Assembly (NCBI RefSeq): GCF_023856365.1
Contig: NW_026042406.1
Span: 310,001-374,000, forward strand
Direction of reading: 5' to 3'
From: Brienomyrus brachyistius
Lineage: Eukaryota; Chordata; Actinopteri; Osteoglossiformes; Mormyridae
DNA length: 64,000 nucleotides
Numbering within the stretch: the first letter of the stretch is position 1; every line of letters begins with the position of its first letter. A program made the position numbers and the translations under genes. Of this stretch, positions 18,759 through 28,989 are shown piece by piece. The notes beneath the pieces were generated by a model that was not told the origin of the DNA, ran no database searches, and worked only from the letters and a program-made list of their open reading frames with translations.

Positions 18759-20874
18759 TTACTGCCTCTTGCTACTTCTTCTGAAGGGCAGGGGACAGCA
18801 GAAGAAGCACCACTTCATCTTCTTCTTCTTGTGGCTCTTCTCAGTATCATCTTCAGAAAGATCTTCGGCATTCACATGGAATGATACTTCTTCTTCACTG
18901 TAGATCTTCTCGGCAGCATCGGCATCTTCTTTTGTTTTATCTGTCTTCATCACTTCAGTCTCGTCCTCTTCCTCAGGTCCTTCTTCTGGTATAGTCAGTA
19001 GCTGTGATCTGTCTTCAGATGCCACCATACACTGAAACCTGACCAGTGTGGTAGCATCAGCATCTTCTGCCTGCTGGAATACCACATCAGCTTCTTCATT
19101 TTCCTCAGGTCCATCTTCCTGTAAAGTCTGCAGCCATATTCTGGCTACATATGCTGCCATGCACTGCCAACTGTCCACTGTGGCAGCATCAGTGTCTTCT
19201 GCTTCCTGAAGCTCCTCATCTGTTTCTTCATCTTCCTCAAGGTCTTCCTCCTGGATGGGTTCTAGCCAAGTTCTGCCTACTTGTGACACCACATATTCCA
19301 CAGCATTCCCTGTACTTCTCCCTCCTTAACCTCCTCCACATTCACTCCCACCTCACATCCATTCTCCTCACCTCCATTTAGCATATCCATCATACTAATA
19401 CCAGCCTCTGTCCCCTCCATCACAACCCTGGAGGCCTTCCCCTCAAATGTTCCCCACTCTGGTACCTCCACATATTCCTCACTACTCTGCCCCCTTACCT
19501 CACCCTCCCCCCGGCTTGTCCGGTCCTTCCTGACTTTCTTTTTTTTGTTAAGGTAGCAAGTTTTATAAATTTCCCAGTCTTCAGATGAAAGGCCGTAATT
19601 ACTCTGAAGACTTTGAGATGAAATACTAGTGCTGGCTAGCAGTCCATCCTTTCCCACACTCTCCCCTCCCTTACCCAAATCAGTAGACCCCCCCAATCCC
19701 CCCTTAACCCCCCCAGCCTGGACAGTGGGGAGTGTCACTGGTGAGAACTCCTCCACACCTTCTCCCCAGTTGATCACTTCATCCCACAGGTTCCAGGCTT
19801 CCCAGTGTTGGGTGTTGGTCCATCGATCAGCTCTCTCAATTCGCTCTCTGGGGAATAAACGAGAGATTAACCAGCACTTAAGAGAGATAATAAAATAAAT
19901 AAAGAGCTGGAAATTCTTCAACCATACAGAAAATACAATTGTTATAATTATTATAATAAATAATTACAGGGGTCACATAGAATAAAAGAAACAGCGAGCA
20001 AGATTGCAAAAAAAATCGACTGTAAAATGCACGATACTGTAAGTGCAATAGCATATTAAACAGTAATGTCACCAAATTATAACTAGAATCAAATACGAAA
20101 CAACTGTGCTCCACATCAAATGAATACCCAGATGAATACTACCAAGAACTGAGTTAACACTAACCAAGCTAAGAATATTTGAAAGTGTTAATCCTGTGTA
20201 ACAATGTAAATAGATGTAATGATAAACTTAGAAGCATCTAGCCTACTCCGAAAGTAATGGCCCAAATTTTTTTTAACAATTTACCTACCACCCTGTACAG
20301 TAGGGGGTCCCAACTTCCGGTCGGTGTTCCGGTACCGTCCGCGCGGAGTATTGCACCGGGCGGCAGACAACCGGGGGTAGAGGAGCCAGCCGTCCCGTTT
20401 ATTAGGGGATCGCGCCGTTTTGGAAAGAAAGCTGCCCGTATTGATGTACGGAAATACGCCATTAGCCCCGCATGTCCGTATACACCGTCAATCTCCCGCC
20501 GCTCGGCGTGGGAACCCCCAAATTATACCGCCGTCTTACCCATCCGTGACACTTTTCTACGACGGAAACCGATCCGCGGACATCGAAAGGTTGGGAAGCC
20601 CTACTAAACTAGCATGTTTGAGATGAATTTACTAACCAAATAGTCTGTCATTATTTAAATATTAGCAACCACAGTAGCAATAAAAACCACTGCACTTTAA
20701 ATGACGTTAAAAAATATGTAATATTAAAAAAATATGTAATGTTTTTTATTGTATTATAGACATTTACTATATGTCATTATAGTATAAAAGGCTAAATAAT
20801 CGAAGTAGCACAACATCAGTTGAAGAATTCAAAGACATTTTGGAGAGCTAACAAGCTACTCACCTCTGCGCCAT
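18759..20874 (-). CDS. Two-exon unrecognised gene (paralogue B): W-rich N-terminus, acidic repeats, Lys/Cys-rich C-terminus
   Basis: Proposed exon 1 is 20874-20864 (ATGGCGCAGAG|GTGAGT). Exon 2 begins at 19847 after TTTATTCCCCAG, and phases match, giving MAQRERIERADRW. Exon 2 continues with HWEAWNLWDEVINWGEG, a Gly-rich stretch, LSSEDWEIYKTCYLNKKKKV and an acidic tail whose frame stops near 19277. The next frame (19301 to the stop at 18759) encodes about three 44-residue acidic repeats (WLxxxQE...EE...QxAEDxDA) and ends KKKKMKWCFFCCPLPFRR. That end is a basic cysteine cluster that could be lipid-modified. The frame change near 19290 could be an indel, a missed intron or a sequencing error. I do not recognise the family. 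Paralogue A at 9770 shares exon phase and motifs. It is the best candidate for a live host gene here. Confidence 0.55.
20298..20607. mobile_element. CpG-rich block in intron 1 of gene B, possibly a hAT-like MITE
   Basis: A sharply bounded, CpG-dense block lies in AT-rich surroundings. Its ends are weakly inverted: CAGTAGGGGGTCCCAAC at the left, and the complement of GTTGGGAAGCCCTACT at the right reads AGTAGGGCTTCCCAAC. That would suit a hAT-type non-autonomous element, but no 8-bp duplication is visible. Alternatively it is a CpG island. The 116-codon plus-strand frame through it resembles nothing known. Confidence 0.35.
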
Positions 20875-20922
20875 TTTCACTCAGAGTTTGTTGTGCTTCA
20901 AACGGTAAAGTTTGTTTACGTT

Positions 20923-20936
20923 GTTTCTATGGAAAC
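20923..20936 (-). promoter_or_regulatory. Candidate RFX X-box upstream of gene B
   Basis: GTTTCTATGGAAAC lies about 50 bp upstream of the proposed start codon. It is a near-palindrome matching 11 of 14 positions of the X-box GTTGCCATGGCAAC. RFX factors bind such sites in ciliary and some other promoters. Prediction only. Confidence 0.4.
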
Positions 20937-23246
20937 TGCTCTGACTCTCCGCTTGACCGTAATATAAAGGCATGTATGCAGTAATTTTCTGATTGCAGAT
21001 TTGATCCCTATGCAGTAATTGACCACTGACCTCTTGGACCCTCTGGGCTGCCTTCACCTGCATTGAGGCAGCTGTTACATTTGCTGTCATTACATTCAGC
21101 CCAAAATATCAAAGTACAGGATTTAAGATTTGAATTAGTAACAGGACCGTGGGAAACAAAACATATATGTTATTGATCCCACGAAGAAAGTTTTCAATTT
21201 TCTCCTTCTTTCAGTTCTTAAATAACGTGTCAGTTCTTGCTCTGGTTGGTTGGGATTTACCATTTTAACATTGTAGCAGTTCCTAGGCAATACACAGACA
21301 AATTCTTTTTTTTAGGATGGAATTGTTATGTTGTAAACGATTACCTTCACGTTTCAACAAAGGTACTTGCTTTTGATATATAATTTTTTGTACATGTGTA
21401 CTCTGGTCATACCCCTTGGACATTTGGATGGCATGGAAGGACAGTCACTGCTGTCACCTATACTGTCCCTGTCTGCTTTTCTCATTTAAGTGTTGATACG
21501 GCAAAAGAAGATGGACCTTTTGTAGAAATTTCCAGCCAGAGACTTGGTTCCTATATGAAGAGAATATTTTATTTTAATTCAGGCTAAGAAACTACAGAAA
21601 ACCAGCTCTGCATGTGATCTCCCCTTTACTGCACAAGGAGGGCACACACATCAACAATTAGCAATGCAGCAAAATACAGATGAACAATTTCTCACAGTTT
21701 CAGAATAAATTAGATTTCTCTGTAATTCAGAGATTGTCTAAGACTAGATCATTTTCTGCACTTGAACCTAATTTCAAGATAAATGACACCTGGGTCTATT
21801 AAAAGAAGGTGATGCTGCCTGACCCACCAACCAAGGCTGGGAGGAAAGGGAGGAATACTAGTCAAAGGAAGGAAGAAAAGCAGCCCACCCTATCTCATGG
21901 TCATGGATACAAAAGTCAGGGAGTGTTACGAAGAAGACACCACACTTAAGACCATTGGTTTTATGCACTGAATTACACCAGATAGAGTTTTTGCATTCTA
22001 GCTGTGTTACGTAACATTCCTCAGCCTTCATTTGTTTCCACAGAATGCAGGACATAATTTAGGGTGCCAAACAAGACAGCGGAACTGCAGTATAGCCAAT
22101 TATTTGTTTCAGTAGTTTCATAACAACTCGAACATAAAATGTTTGTTTTTCTTAGATAAAAGTCCAGTTGAAACAGACTTTATTTTTAAATGTTAGATTG
22201 GATTTAAGAGATGGAACATGTTGCTTGTGTTAATACTGCTTTGATTTTGAGGATGAAGTCTGAAGTGTAGGTGACGTGTAACAGGTTGTTATTTTACTTT
22301 TAACTTATAATTATACAAGATTCTGTTTTCCTTCTTCTGTCTAACCTGATGGGTACAATATCCTTTAAACTTTCCCATGATGCTTTTGTCCTGCATCGCC
22401 CCTCCCTCTGTCTTTTCCCCTTTATAAGGGTCCCGACCTCATTTCCTCTTCCCTTTGGTGTATTGCACACATGGGAAGAGGTGAGGATCTAGTGGCAGGG
22501 TCCCCCGAGTTAGTAAATCAATTATTATTCATCATAAGCAGGGGATAGAAAACACATAAGTATATACATTGTTTTACTTTGTGCAGAGAGAGCGAGAGGG
22601 CCAGAGCATATGAAGTTTACCCCTTTCCTTATTGTTCCCAACAGGTTCAATAAAATCCGGGAACGACAACGGCGTCTGTAATATCCCTTCCTCCTGCACC
22701 CCACACACACCTGATAACACCCCAAAACACAATGCAGTGACCGTTTACATAGGTACACTAGTGCGACTTGTAAATATGCCCTTAATTTATGCCTGAAAAT
22801 GCCTCCCATATAGTGGCTGACCACAAATCATGTGAATGACCCGGAAAGAGTGAGTGTATATATATATATATATGTATGATGTGCATGTGAGAGACACCAT
22901 CGGAAGTCTGGTTTCAGTTCCTCAGAGGCACTACTATGGAGGCGCTTACAGTAATAAACTTGCTGACCGCAAAAACTGGCACTATGATGGAAGTTATGCA
23001 GAAGTGCAGAGTAGATGGAATAATTTTTGTACCTCAATAAGATTGTATGCCTTTTGCCTGTGTCTCCAGCCAGTGCCGGGGGTGAAACGCGCTTGTAATT
23101 ATCAGCGGGATAACATTATCGTTTTTTTTATTCTGTGGAAAATGAAAGACCGATTTACTGGCCAGATTTATTTATGAATCATAAACATGTTGTGGGCTAT
23201 ATAAGTAAAGTCAGGGCTCTCAAGTCTTATGCATTGACTGTGAGAC
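20937..23246. other. Unassigned DNA
   Basis: No recognisable gene. A (TA)n run is present at about 22857-22873, and a TATA-like CCTTTATAAGGGTCCC at about 22419-22434 with GC-rich surroundings could be a promoter or an old LTR. The 99- to 107-codon frames near 22.5-23.2 kb resemble no family I know. Confidence 0.3.
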
Positions 23247-23931
23247 ACTTGCATTTCAACCAGTTCACATGTTCACACACCGCACCTTATGTTTGTCAAG
23301 CTGAGAAGTAAGGGTTAGGGTTATAATTATCAATAAATAATGTACTTCCCTGTGAAACAATGATGCTGGATGTTTATTTGCATATCATGATATGGTGCAG
23401 CCTTTTAATAGGTTTCTGTTTTTCTGTTAATCCTTCATGGTGTTGAATAAGTCAGCAAGCATAAGTGTAAGGCTAGTGAGTGACTGGTGTTTTCGGGGGA
23501 GACTCCCTAGAGCTGGAGAGAAATACCTTAAGGCACGGGATGAAAAATCCCAAATCTTCCAGGAAAAATGTCAGCATTATATGTATTTGCCACACAGAAC
23601 AGAACAAAAAATTCCTTAGGGAATCACACGCCTACCATAGTCACTATACTACTCAGAACGCCTGGCAGCCACCAAATCAAACATAGGAAAAGGTCCGGAT
23701 TTATAGCGTTAGAATGTGGTAGAGACTAATATCCATAACGTACCATCCTAGAACACACTGTGCTCTAAAATTTAAGCCCAATTAAAATCTGAATATTAAA
23801 TGAGGAAAATAATTTGATTTGTTCTTCTATCCCAAGTTGTGGTCTAAAAGCAATAAGACCACCATCCATTATACCTGCTTTGGGGAAAATGCACTCCTGT
23901 AGCCACTAGGGGAGCTCTCACCTCTTCTGGG
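23247..23931 (+). repeat. Duplicated segment Y, copy 2
   Basis: Matches 16106-16795 (see there). Here it is followed by unrelated DNA (CCCAGCTAAATAATT...). Confidence 0.9.
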
Positions 23932-24565
23932 CCCAGCTAAATAATTATGTTACGCATTCTAACAAGCTTTATTATCTGTGTCAATAAGCCCTGCTTTTAC
24001 ACTAACACTCCTGCTGAGAGGCTAATTTGATTACCAGTCTTGCCCTTGTCATTAGGAACACATGAGAATTTGCGCAGTGCTGTTTCACAGTGGATTCTCA
24101 CTGGTTTTCCCCAAGACTGGTACGATACATTTTATTCAGTTTCATACCACAGGTATCCAGCTCTTGCAAGAGGGATCAATTGGTTTATACTAGTGCAAGG
24201 AAACTATTATTATGATGGTGGGTTATCAAACACAGTAGCTGGCTACCTCAGACATAAGACGCCCATTACGTACCTGTGTATCACCTATATGGGCTTGGAA
24301 TCTGTATATAAATTGAAATAATTATTCATAGCCCAGATAGCATCATATTATTGTTTCAGCGTTGAAGTATAGTTAAATGCATTGAATTATGGTCAGTGTT
24401 AAATTATCAGCATTGAAACTGAATTGATTTTTGGTCATTTTTTCAATATTGAAAAAATAATGGTGGCGAAACCTTGATATAAAGTGACTTTTTCAACATT
24501 GAAAATAAGATGCTGAGTTAACATCAATATTATTGAAAATAAAAATGGAAAAATGAATTTATGGG
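23932..24565. other. Unassigned DNA, AT-rich with repeated TTCAA-ATTGAAA motifs at 24330-24550
   Basis: A 93-codon plus frame (24040-24321) has no recognisable motif. From 24330 the motif TCAAyATTGAAAA and its complement recur five or six times, a pattern seen in AT-rich fish MITEs, but I could not define ends. Confidence 0.3.
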
Positions 24566-24922
24566 GGGGCGGCATGGTGGTGCAGTGGTTAGCACTGTTG
24601 CCTCACACCTCTGGGACCCAGGTTCGAGTCTCCGCCTGGGTCACATGTGTGTGGAGTTTGCATGTTCTCCCCATGTCGTCGTGGGGTTTCCTCCGGGTAC
24701 TCCGGTTTCCCCCCACAGTCCAAAAACATGCTGAGGCTAATTGGAGTTGCTAAATTGCCCATAGGTGTGCTTGTGTGAGTGAATGGTGTATGAGTGTGCC
24801 CTGCGATGGGCTGGCCCCCCATCCTGGGTTGTTCCCTGCCTCGTGCCCATTGCTTCCGGGATGGGCTCCGGACCCCCTGCGACCCAGTAGGATAAGCGGT
24901 TTGGAAAATGGATGGATGGATG
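24566..24922 (+). mobile_element. Full-length DANA/Mermaid (V-SINE)-type SINE
   Basis: The most complete copy in the window. Head: GGCATGGTGGTGCAGTGGTT (A box) and GGTTCGAGTCTCCGC (B box). Body: GTGGAGTTTGCATGTTCTCC, TCCTCCGGGTACTCCGG, AATTGGAGTTGCTAAATTGC and CTGCGATGGGCTGG. Tail: GATAAGCGGTTTGGAAAATG then (GATG)n. It is immediately followed by segment X (TTACAGG...). Confidence 0.92.
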
Positions 24923-25507
24923 TTACAGGTAAGGCGTGTGTCATGCCCGGCTCGTCCGCTCCTCGTGTGTGCCACGCCCCCTGATTACCCACATGTATTT
25001 CCCTGATCGTCTCCAGCTTTGTCTAGTTACTTTGATTAGTCCTGTGTATTAAGTCCTGGTCTCCCCGGTTTCCCTTGTCCGTCATTGATGTTTGTAGGTG
25101 TGCTATGTTTTCCAGTCCTCGTTTGCCCATTAAATCCCTGGTTTTGCCCCGACTTCACCTGTCTGCCTGCCCGCACGATCGCCGCTTCGCCCGACCGCGA
25201 TCGTGACAGCGTGACTTTTATAGAAGACAGTGCTGCTGCAGGAAGAAGAATACATAAGTAAAGGGGGGATGTTGCGTTCAGTTAGTAATTGTTCTGTTTT
25301 CCATATTACTGTATGTCACAAGAGGGTGCTGTAAGGCTGTTTGATTCGACTTCAATTCCTATTCCAAGAGTCAAGAATGGATAGTTGATCCCAGGCAGCA
25401 GTTTTCCAGATTATCAACTTCAAAAACTAAAAAATATGATAGGAAAAAAGTCTTTGTAAAATTAAGAAGTATATAATACTATGAATGACAAGGGGTCTTA
25501 ATACTTT
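24923..25507 (+). repeat. Duplicated segment X, copy 2 (split by a solo LTR)
   Basis: Matches 15811-16105 once the LTR at 24939-25208 is removed. Small differences include extra bases GAAGAATACATA near 25245. Unlike copy 1 it is not followed by Y but continues TTTTCATTTAATTTT. Confidence 0.9.
24939..25208 (+). mobile_element. Solo LTR, 5-bp target duplication GCGTG
   Basis: It starts TGTCATGCCCGGCTCGTCC, ends GACCGCGATCGTGACA, and is flanked by GCGTG at 24934-24938 and 25209-25213. The unoccupied site survives in segment X copy 1 (AAGGCGTGTCTTT at about 15820), confirming insertion after the X duplication or into one copy only. Related to the LTR at 13170. Confidence 0.95.
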
Positions 25508-27275
25508 TCATTTAATTTTATTAACTCAATCTTTTGCTGGCAAGTATACCTTTTAAATTATATACATAACAGTACAACTGCATTATTTGTGTTTTGTATG
25601 CACACTTCATACAAAGCAAAAGGTTACGGCGGCTACTTCATTAATAGTATTTCTTATTGATACTTTACAATTCCGTTCTATTGCCCAACTCCCAAAGGAT
25701 CATACATTTTTATTAAAACATAGTAGTCTATGGAAATGTCAATACTAATCATACATTTCAGTGACATAACTAAATAGACATATGTTGACACACAGACACA
25801 GATAAAAACAATTAAACTCCCTCTATGTGAAAATGACATGTGACACACGTCCTCAATGTTAAAATCCATGAGTGTAAAAAATGACCATCGTTGCTAATGT
25901 TATATCTCAGGTCTCAGATTACTTCTTTAAGTGTCAATTAAACTGAAAAAAAATCACAGAAAAAGGCAAGCTTATTTGCCGACATTTAGTAACCGACAAG
26001 CTGATTAAGGAGGACTAAACCTGTACCTGGCTTTCCTGTCAGCTCCTTGGGGATGGCTAATCTTCAAATTTTATTACAAATACTACAACTTTATTTTGTG
26101 CCTTGCTTAAAGTAAAATATCTCCAGACTACTAAATACCGCGTTAATGGTGACATTTTTAAACTGATTCGCTTCTTTCGCCTCACTCTCCTCTATGTGAC
26201 GGGTGGGCGTGGTTGATCTAGCCGGCTCCCGATTGGCGGGTATTCGGTAGCTCCTGTGTCATGTGACTGGTAGTAGTGTAGGCAGCACCGCCATAGATTT
26301 GAAACCCTGTGTGCCTCCTTGGGCGATACGCGATGTTGGCATGGTAATTGTGAAATAGAGGATTCATAGATATGACTTAGTGAACCGACTATTTTCGAAA
26401 CTGCAACAACATGAGGAATGTTAAAACTAGAAAACAGGGAACCACATTTCACAGGTAAAAAAATCTGCGGTACGGTCAAATAAGATACATAACATGTTTA
26501 CTTGCCTGTGACACTGACGGGATACTAGCATTAGTTTTTGTTGAGAATACTATGAGCAATACTACATAAATTTGGGGGGGGGCAGTAGTGGTGGGCTTGT
26601 TTATTTATTCTACATAATTGTAAGATATAAATGCGTTAATTAGTAAAGAAGTTATGGCTAAAAGATCTTTCCATCTACACCCTGACATGTTGCTTGTTTA
26701 TGTCTAATTATCGCTCCAAGATGGTGGCGCTGCTGACTCGTTGTGGAAAAGCGAGATGAGGCATCTAGGCTTTCAAATTCATGAGCACCACCATGTACTT
26801 CGTTTAAATGGGAGGTTCACCCCAAAACTATAAAAAGATATTTTAGAGGGGCCTTAATGCTATCTATTCATCAAAGTTCTGCTGGGAGTTGTTCAGGTTT
26901 GGAAATATCAGCCGTAGAAATGTCGGGCTTCTATCGAAGTACACTACTCGTATCACTGCGCATTAGACACAAGCGCGAGCTGTGTGTGGAGTTGGGTAGA
27001 AGGAAATAGTTCGTATATTAAACTGCTCGCGACGAAGTCTGTGGATTTTCTTAACCTGTTCCTGATTTCTGGTAAGGGATATTGCTGTTGAATTTTTCAA
27101 ATACGATGTTCTGGCGCTTTAAGTAGTGAAAGCAAAATTGAATCTTATTATATTGCTTATTCATTAATAAGTACCTATAACATGTATACTGCCCAATGTT
27201 TTGATTTAATAAATATTTAAAATTAATAAATATTTCAAAAATACTTCAATATTTAAAATGGTTCATGATTTTCAG
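25508..27275. other. Unassigned DNA
   Basis: No recognisable exon. A CpG-containing patch at 26195-26345 and a YY1-like CCAAGATGGTGGCGCTG at 26716-26732 (followed by an 11-residue frame and stop) look like old promoter material. A G-run lies at 26574-26583. Confidence 0.3.
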
Positions 27276-27534
27276 GAGCGGTACAGTGGTTAGCATTTCT
27301 TTGGGTCCCAGGTTCGAGTCTCCGCATGGGTCACATGTGTGCGGAGTTTGCATGTTCTCCCCATGTCGTCATGAGGTTTCCTCTGGGTACTTTGGTTTCC
27401 CCCCACATTCCAAAGACATGCTGAGGCTAATTGGACTTGCTAAATTGCCCGTAGGAGAGCATGTGTGAGTGAATGGTGTGTGAGTGTGCCCTGCGATGGG
27501 CTGGCCCCCCATCCTGGGTTGATTGATGGATGAT
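27276..27534 (+). mobile_element. Diverged DANA/Mermaid-type SINE
   Basis: Same blocks as the 24.6-kb copy: GTACAGTGGTTAGCA, GGTTCGAGTCTCCGC, GGAGTTTGCATGTTCTCC, CTAATTGGACTTGC and CCCTGCGATGGGCTGG. It has more substitutions and an internal 3' deletion joining ATCCTGGGTT to GATTGATGGATG. Confidence 0.85.
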
Positions 27535-27920
27535 TTTCAGGTCACACTGCCCCCTCAGAGCCCACCAATCAGTGACTGTCTCATAGTGTGATGTAATACA
27601 CAATGTCCGCACCACCCACTTTTCAGTGAGCAGTAAAAAGACACCAGCTTGTCTCAGCGGACAGCGGCTCTTATCAGATAAGGGGAAAAGGACGAGATAT
27701 CAAAAGTAAAAATAAATATATCACATTTGGTTAACATCAAATGAAAACAGCCCTGCAATAATATATTGGATTCTAGGATATCACCTATCAAAAGGGTGAA
27801 TCTATTCTAGCAGACCATAAAAATCCAATTATGAACAGTGAAAATGGGCATAATAGGTCCCTATAAACGACAGGTTTCTGTCCATGGTGCTGAAAACCAG
27901 GATTGGCAGAATTCACATTA

Positions 27921-28478
27921 CAGCGATTCCCCACTATATCGCGGATTTTCCTCCGACGCCTCACAATTCTCTGCGTATCCCGTACATTGTTTGTGGTCCG
28001 ATTGTTTTCGTTTTGTTCTAAGCCCTACGATGGAAGACGTTGACCATTCAGGAGAAGGTAAAACTTCTGGATGTGCTTCGGGAAGGAAAGCGTTATGCGG
28101 ACGGCGTTCGCCATTATGGTTTGAATGAATCAACAGTACGCTACATGAAGAAGGATGAAAAGAATGTGTAAGAGCCATATATGTTTTTATTTTTATATAT
28201 TCCATTACATATATAGAGAGAAAGTTGTGTGTGTGTATACATATTAAAAATTATTATTTTATTATTATTATTATTATTATGTTACTCATATCCTTAGCCC
28301 GACATTTAACATAGCCCGATATATGTGTTTTAATGAGTTTACATATGTTTAAAGCATGTGGGAGGGGTATTTTAAGGCTTAAACTTAAAAAAAAAATTAT
28401 ATGATCCTTCTGTATCGTGGATTTTCACCTATCGCTGATGGGTCTGGAACGCATCTACTGCGATAGGCGGAGGATCAA
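27921..28478 (+). mobile_element. pogo/Tigger-type DNA transposon relic with transposase HTH fragment
   Basis: It begins after TA with CAGCGATTCCCCACTATATC and finishes near GCGATAGGCGGAGGATC, a decayed inverted match, as in Tigger elements that target TA. On the plus strand (about 28026-28171) a frame encodes LTIQEKVKLLDVLREGKRYA and YGLNESTVRYMKKDEKNV, the CENP-B/Psq-type helix-turn-helix at the N-terminus of pogo/Tigger transposases, then a stop. The catalytic domain is gone. A short (ATT)n run lies at about 28252-28279. Non-autonomous relic. Confidence 0.75.
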
Positions 28479-28989
28479 ATTTACCTTCATGTGGAGTCTT
28501 GGCTTTTCACAATGTTTCATTCCTGCTTATAGCTAAGGTTTTTTTTAGCCGTCGTCACTCTAAGGTTGCCCATTAATGGTTTGGAATTGGGAATGTAAAG
28601 CTGTTTTGTTAGCATGTCTGCCTTACAATTCCTTTACTGTAAGTCAAGGCCTGCTGGAACTCAATACTGCTTCATGGCGCTTGTATTTACTCTTTATTTT
28701 TTATTACATTATGTTTGAGACTAACCCCTTTATCTACCTCTTCCTCCTGTTGAGCTCCATACAGAACTAGTGGAGAAAAGGGGTGCTTGGAGGGGAGACG
28801 ATATCTCTGGATGCCCACTTAAGAAATATCTACGTTACCTTCCAATACACCTTCCAAACTTAAGTGGATTGAACATGGGTGCTGTTGAATTAATAAAAAA
28901 AATGCACTGTATTAAAATTATTTTGTTTATATAACATAAAATTGAACTATAAACATGAAATTTAAACCTGTTTATATATTGACAAAATA
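28479..28989. other. Unassigned DNA
   Basis: No gene or bounded repeat seen. Part may be decayed L1 sequence upstream of the ORF2 remnant that follows. Confidence 0.3.

Noticed and set aside
20257..20607. 116-codon plus-strand open frame
   Set aside because: Its openness follows the CpG-rich composition. There is no family resemblance, and it lies antisense in an intron of a better-supported gene model.
26722..26757. ATGGTGGCGCTGCTG start-like sequence as the first exon of a gene
   Set aside because: It stops after 11 codons, with no donor site matching a continued frame and no recognisable downstream exon.
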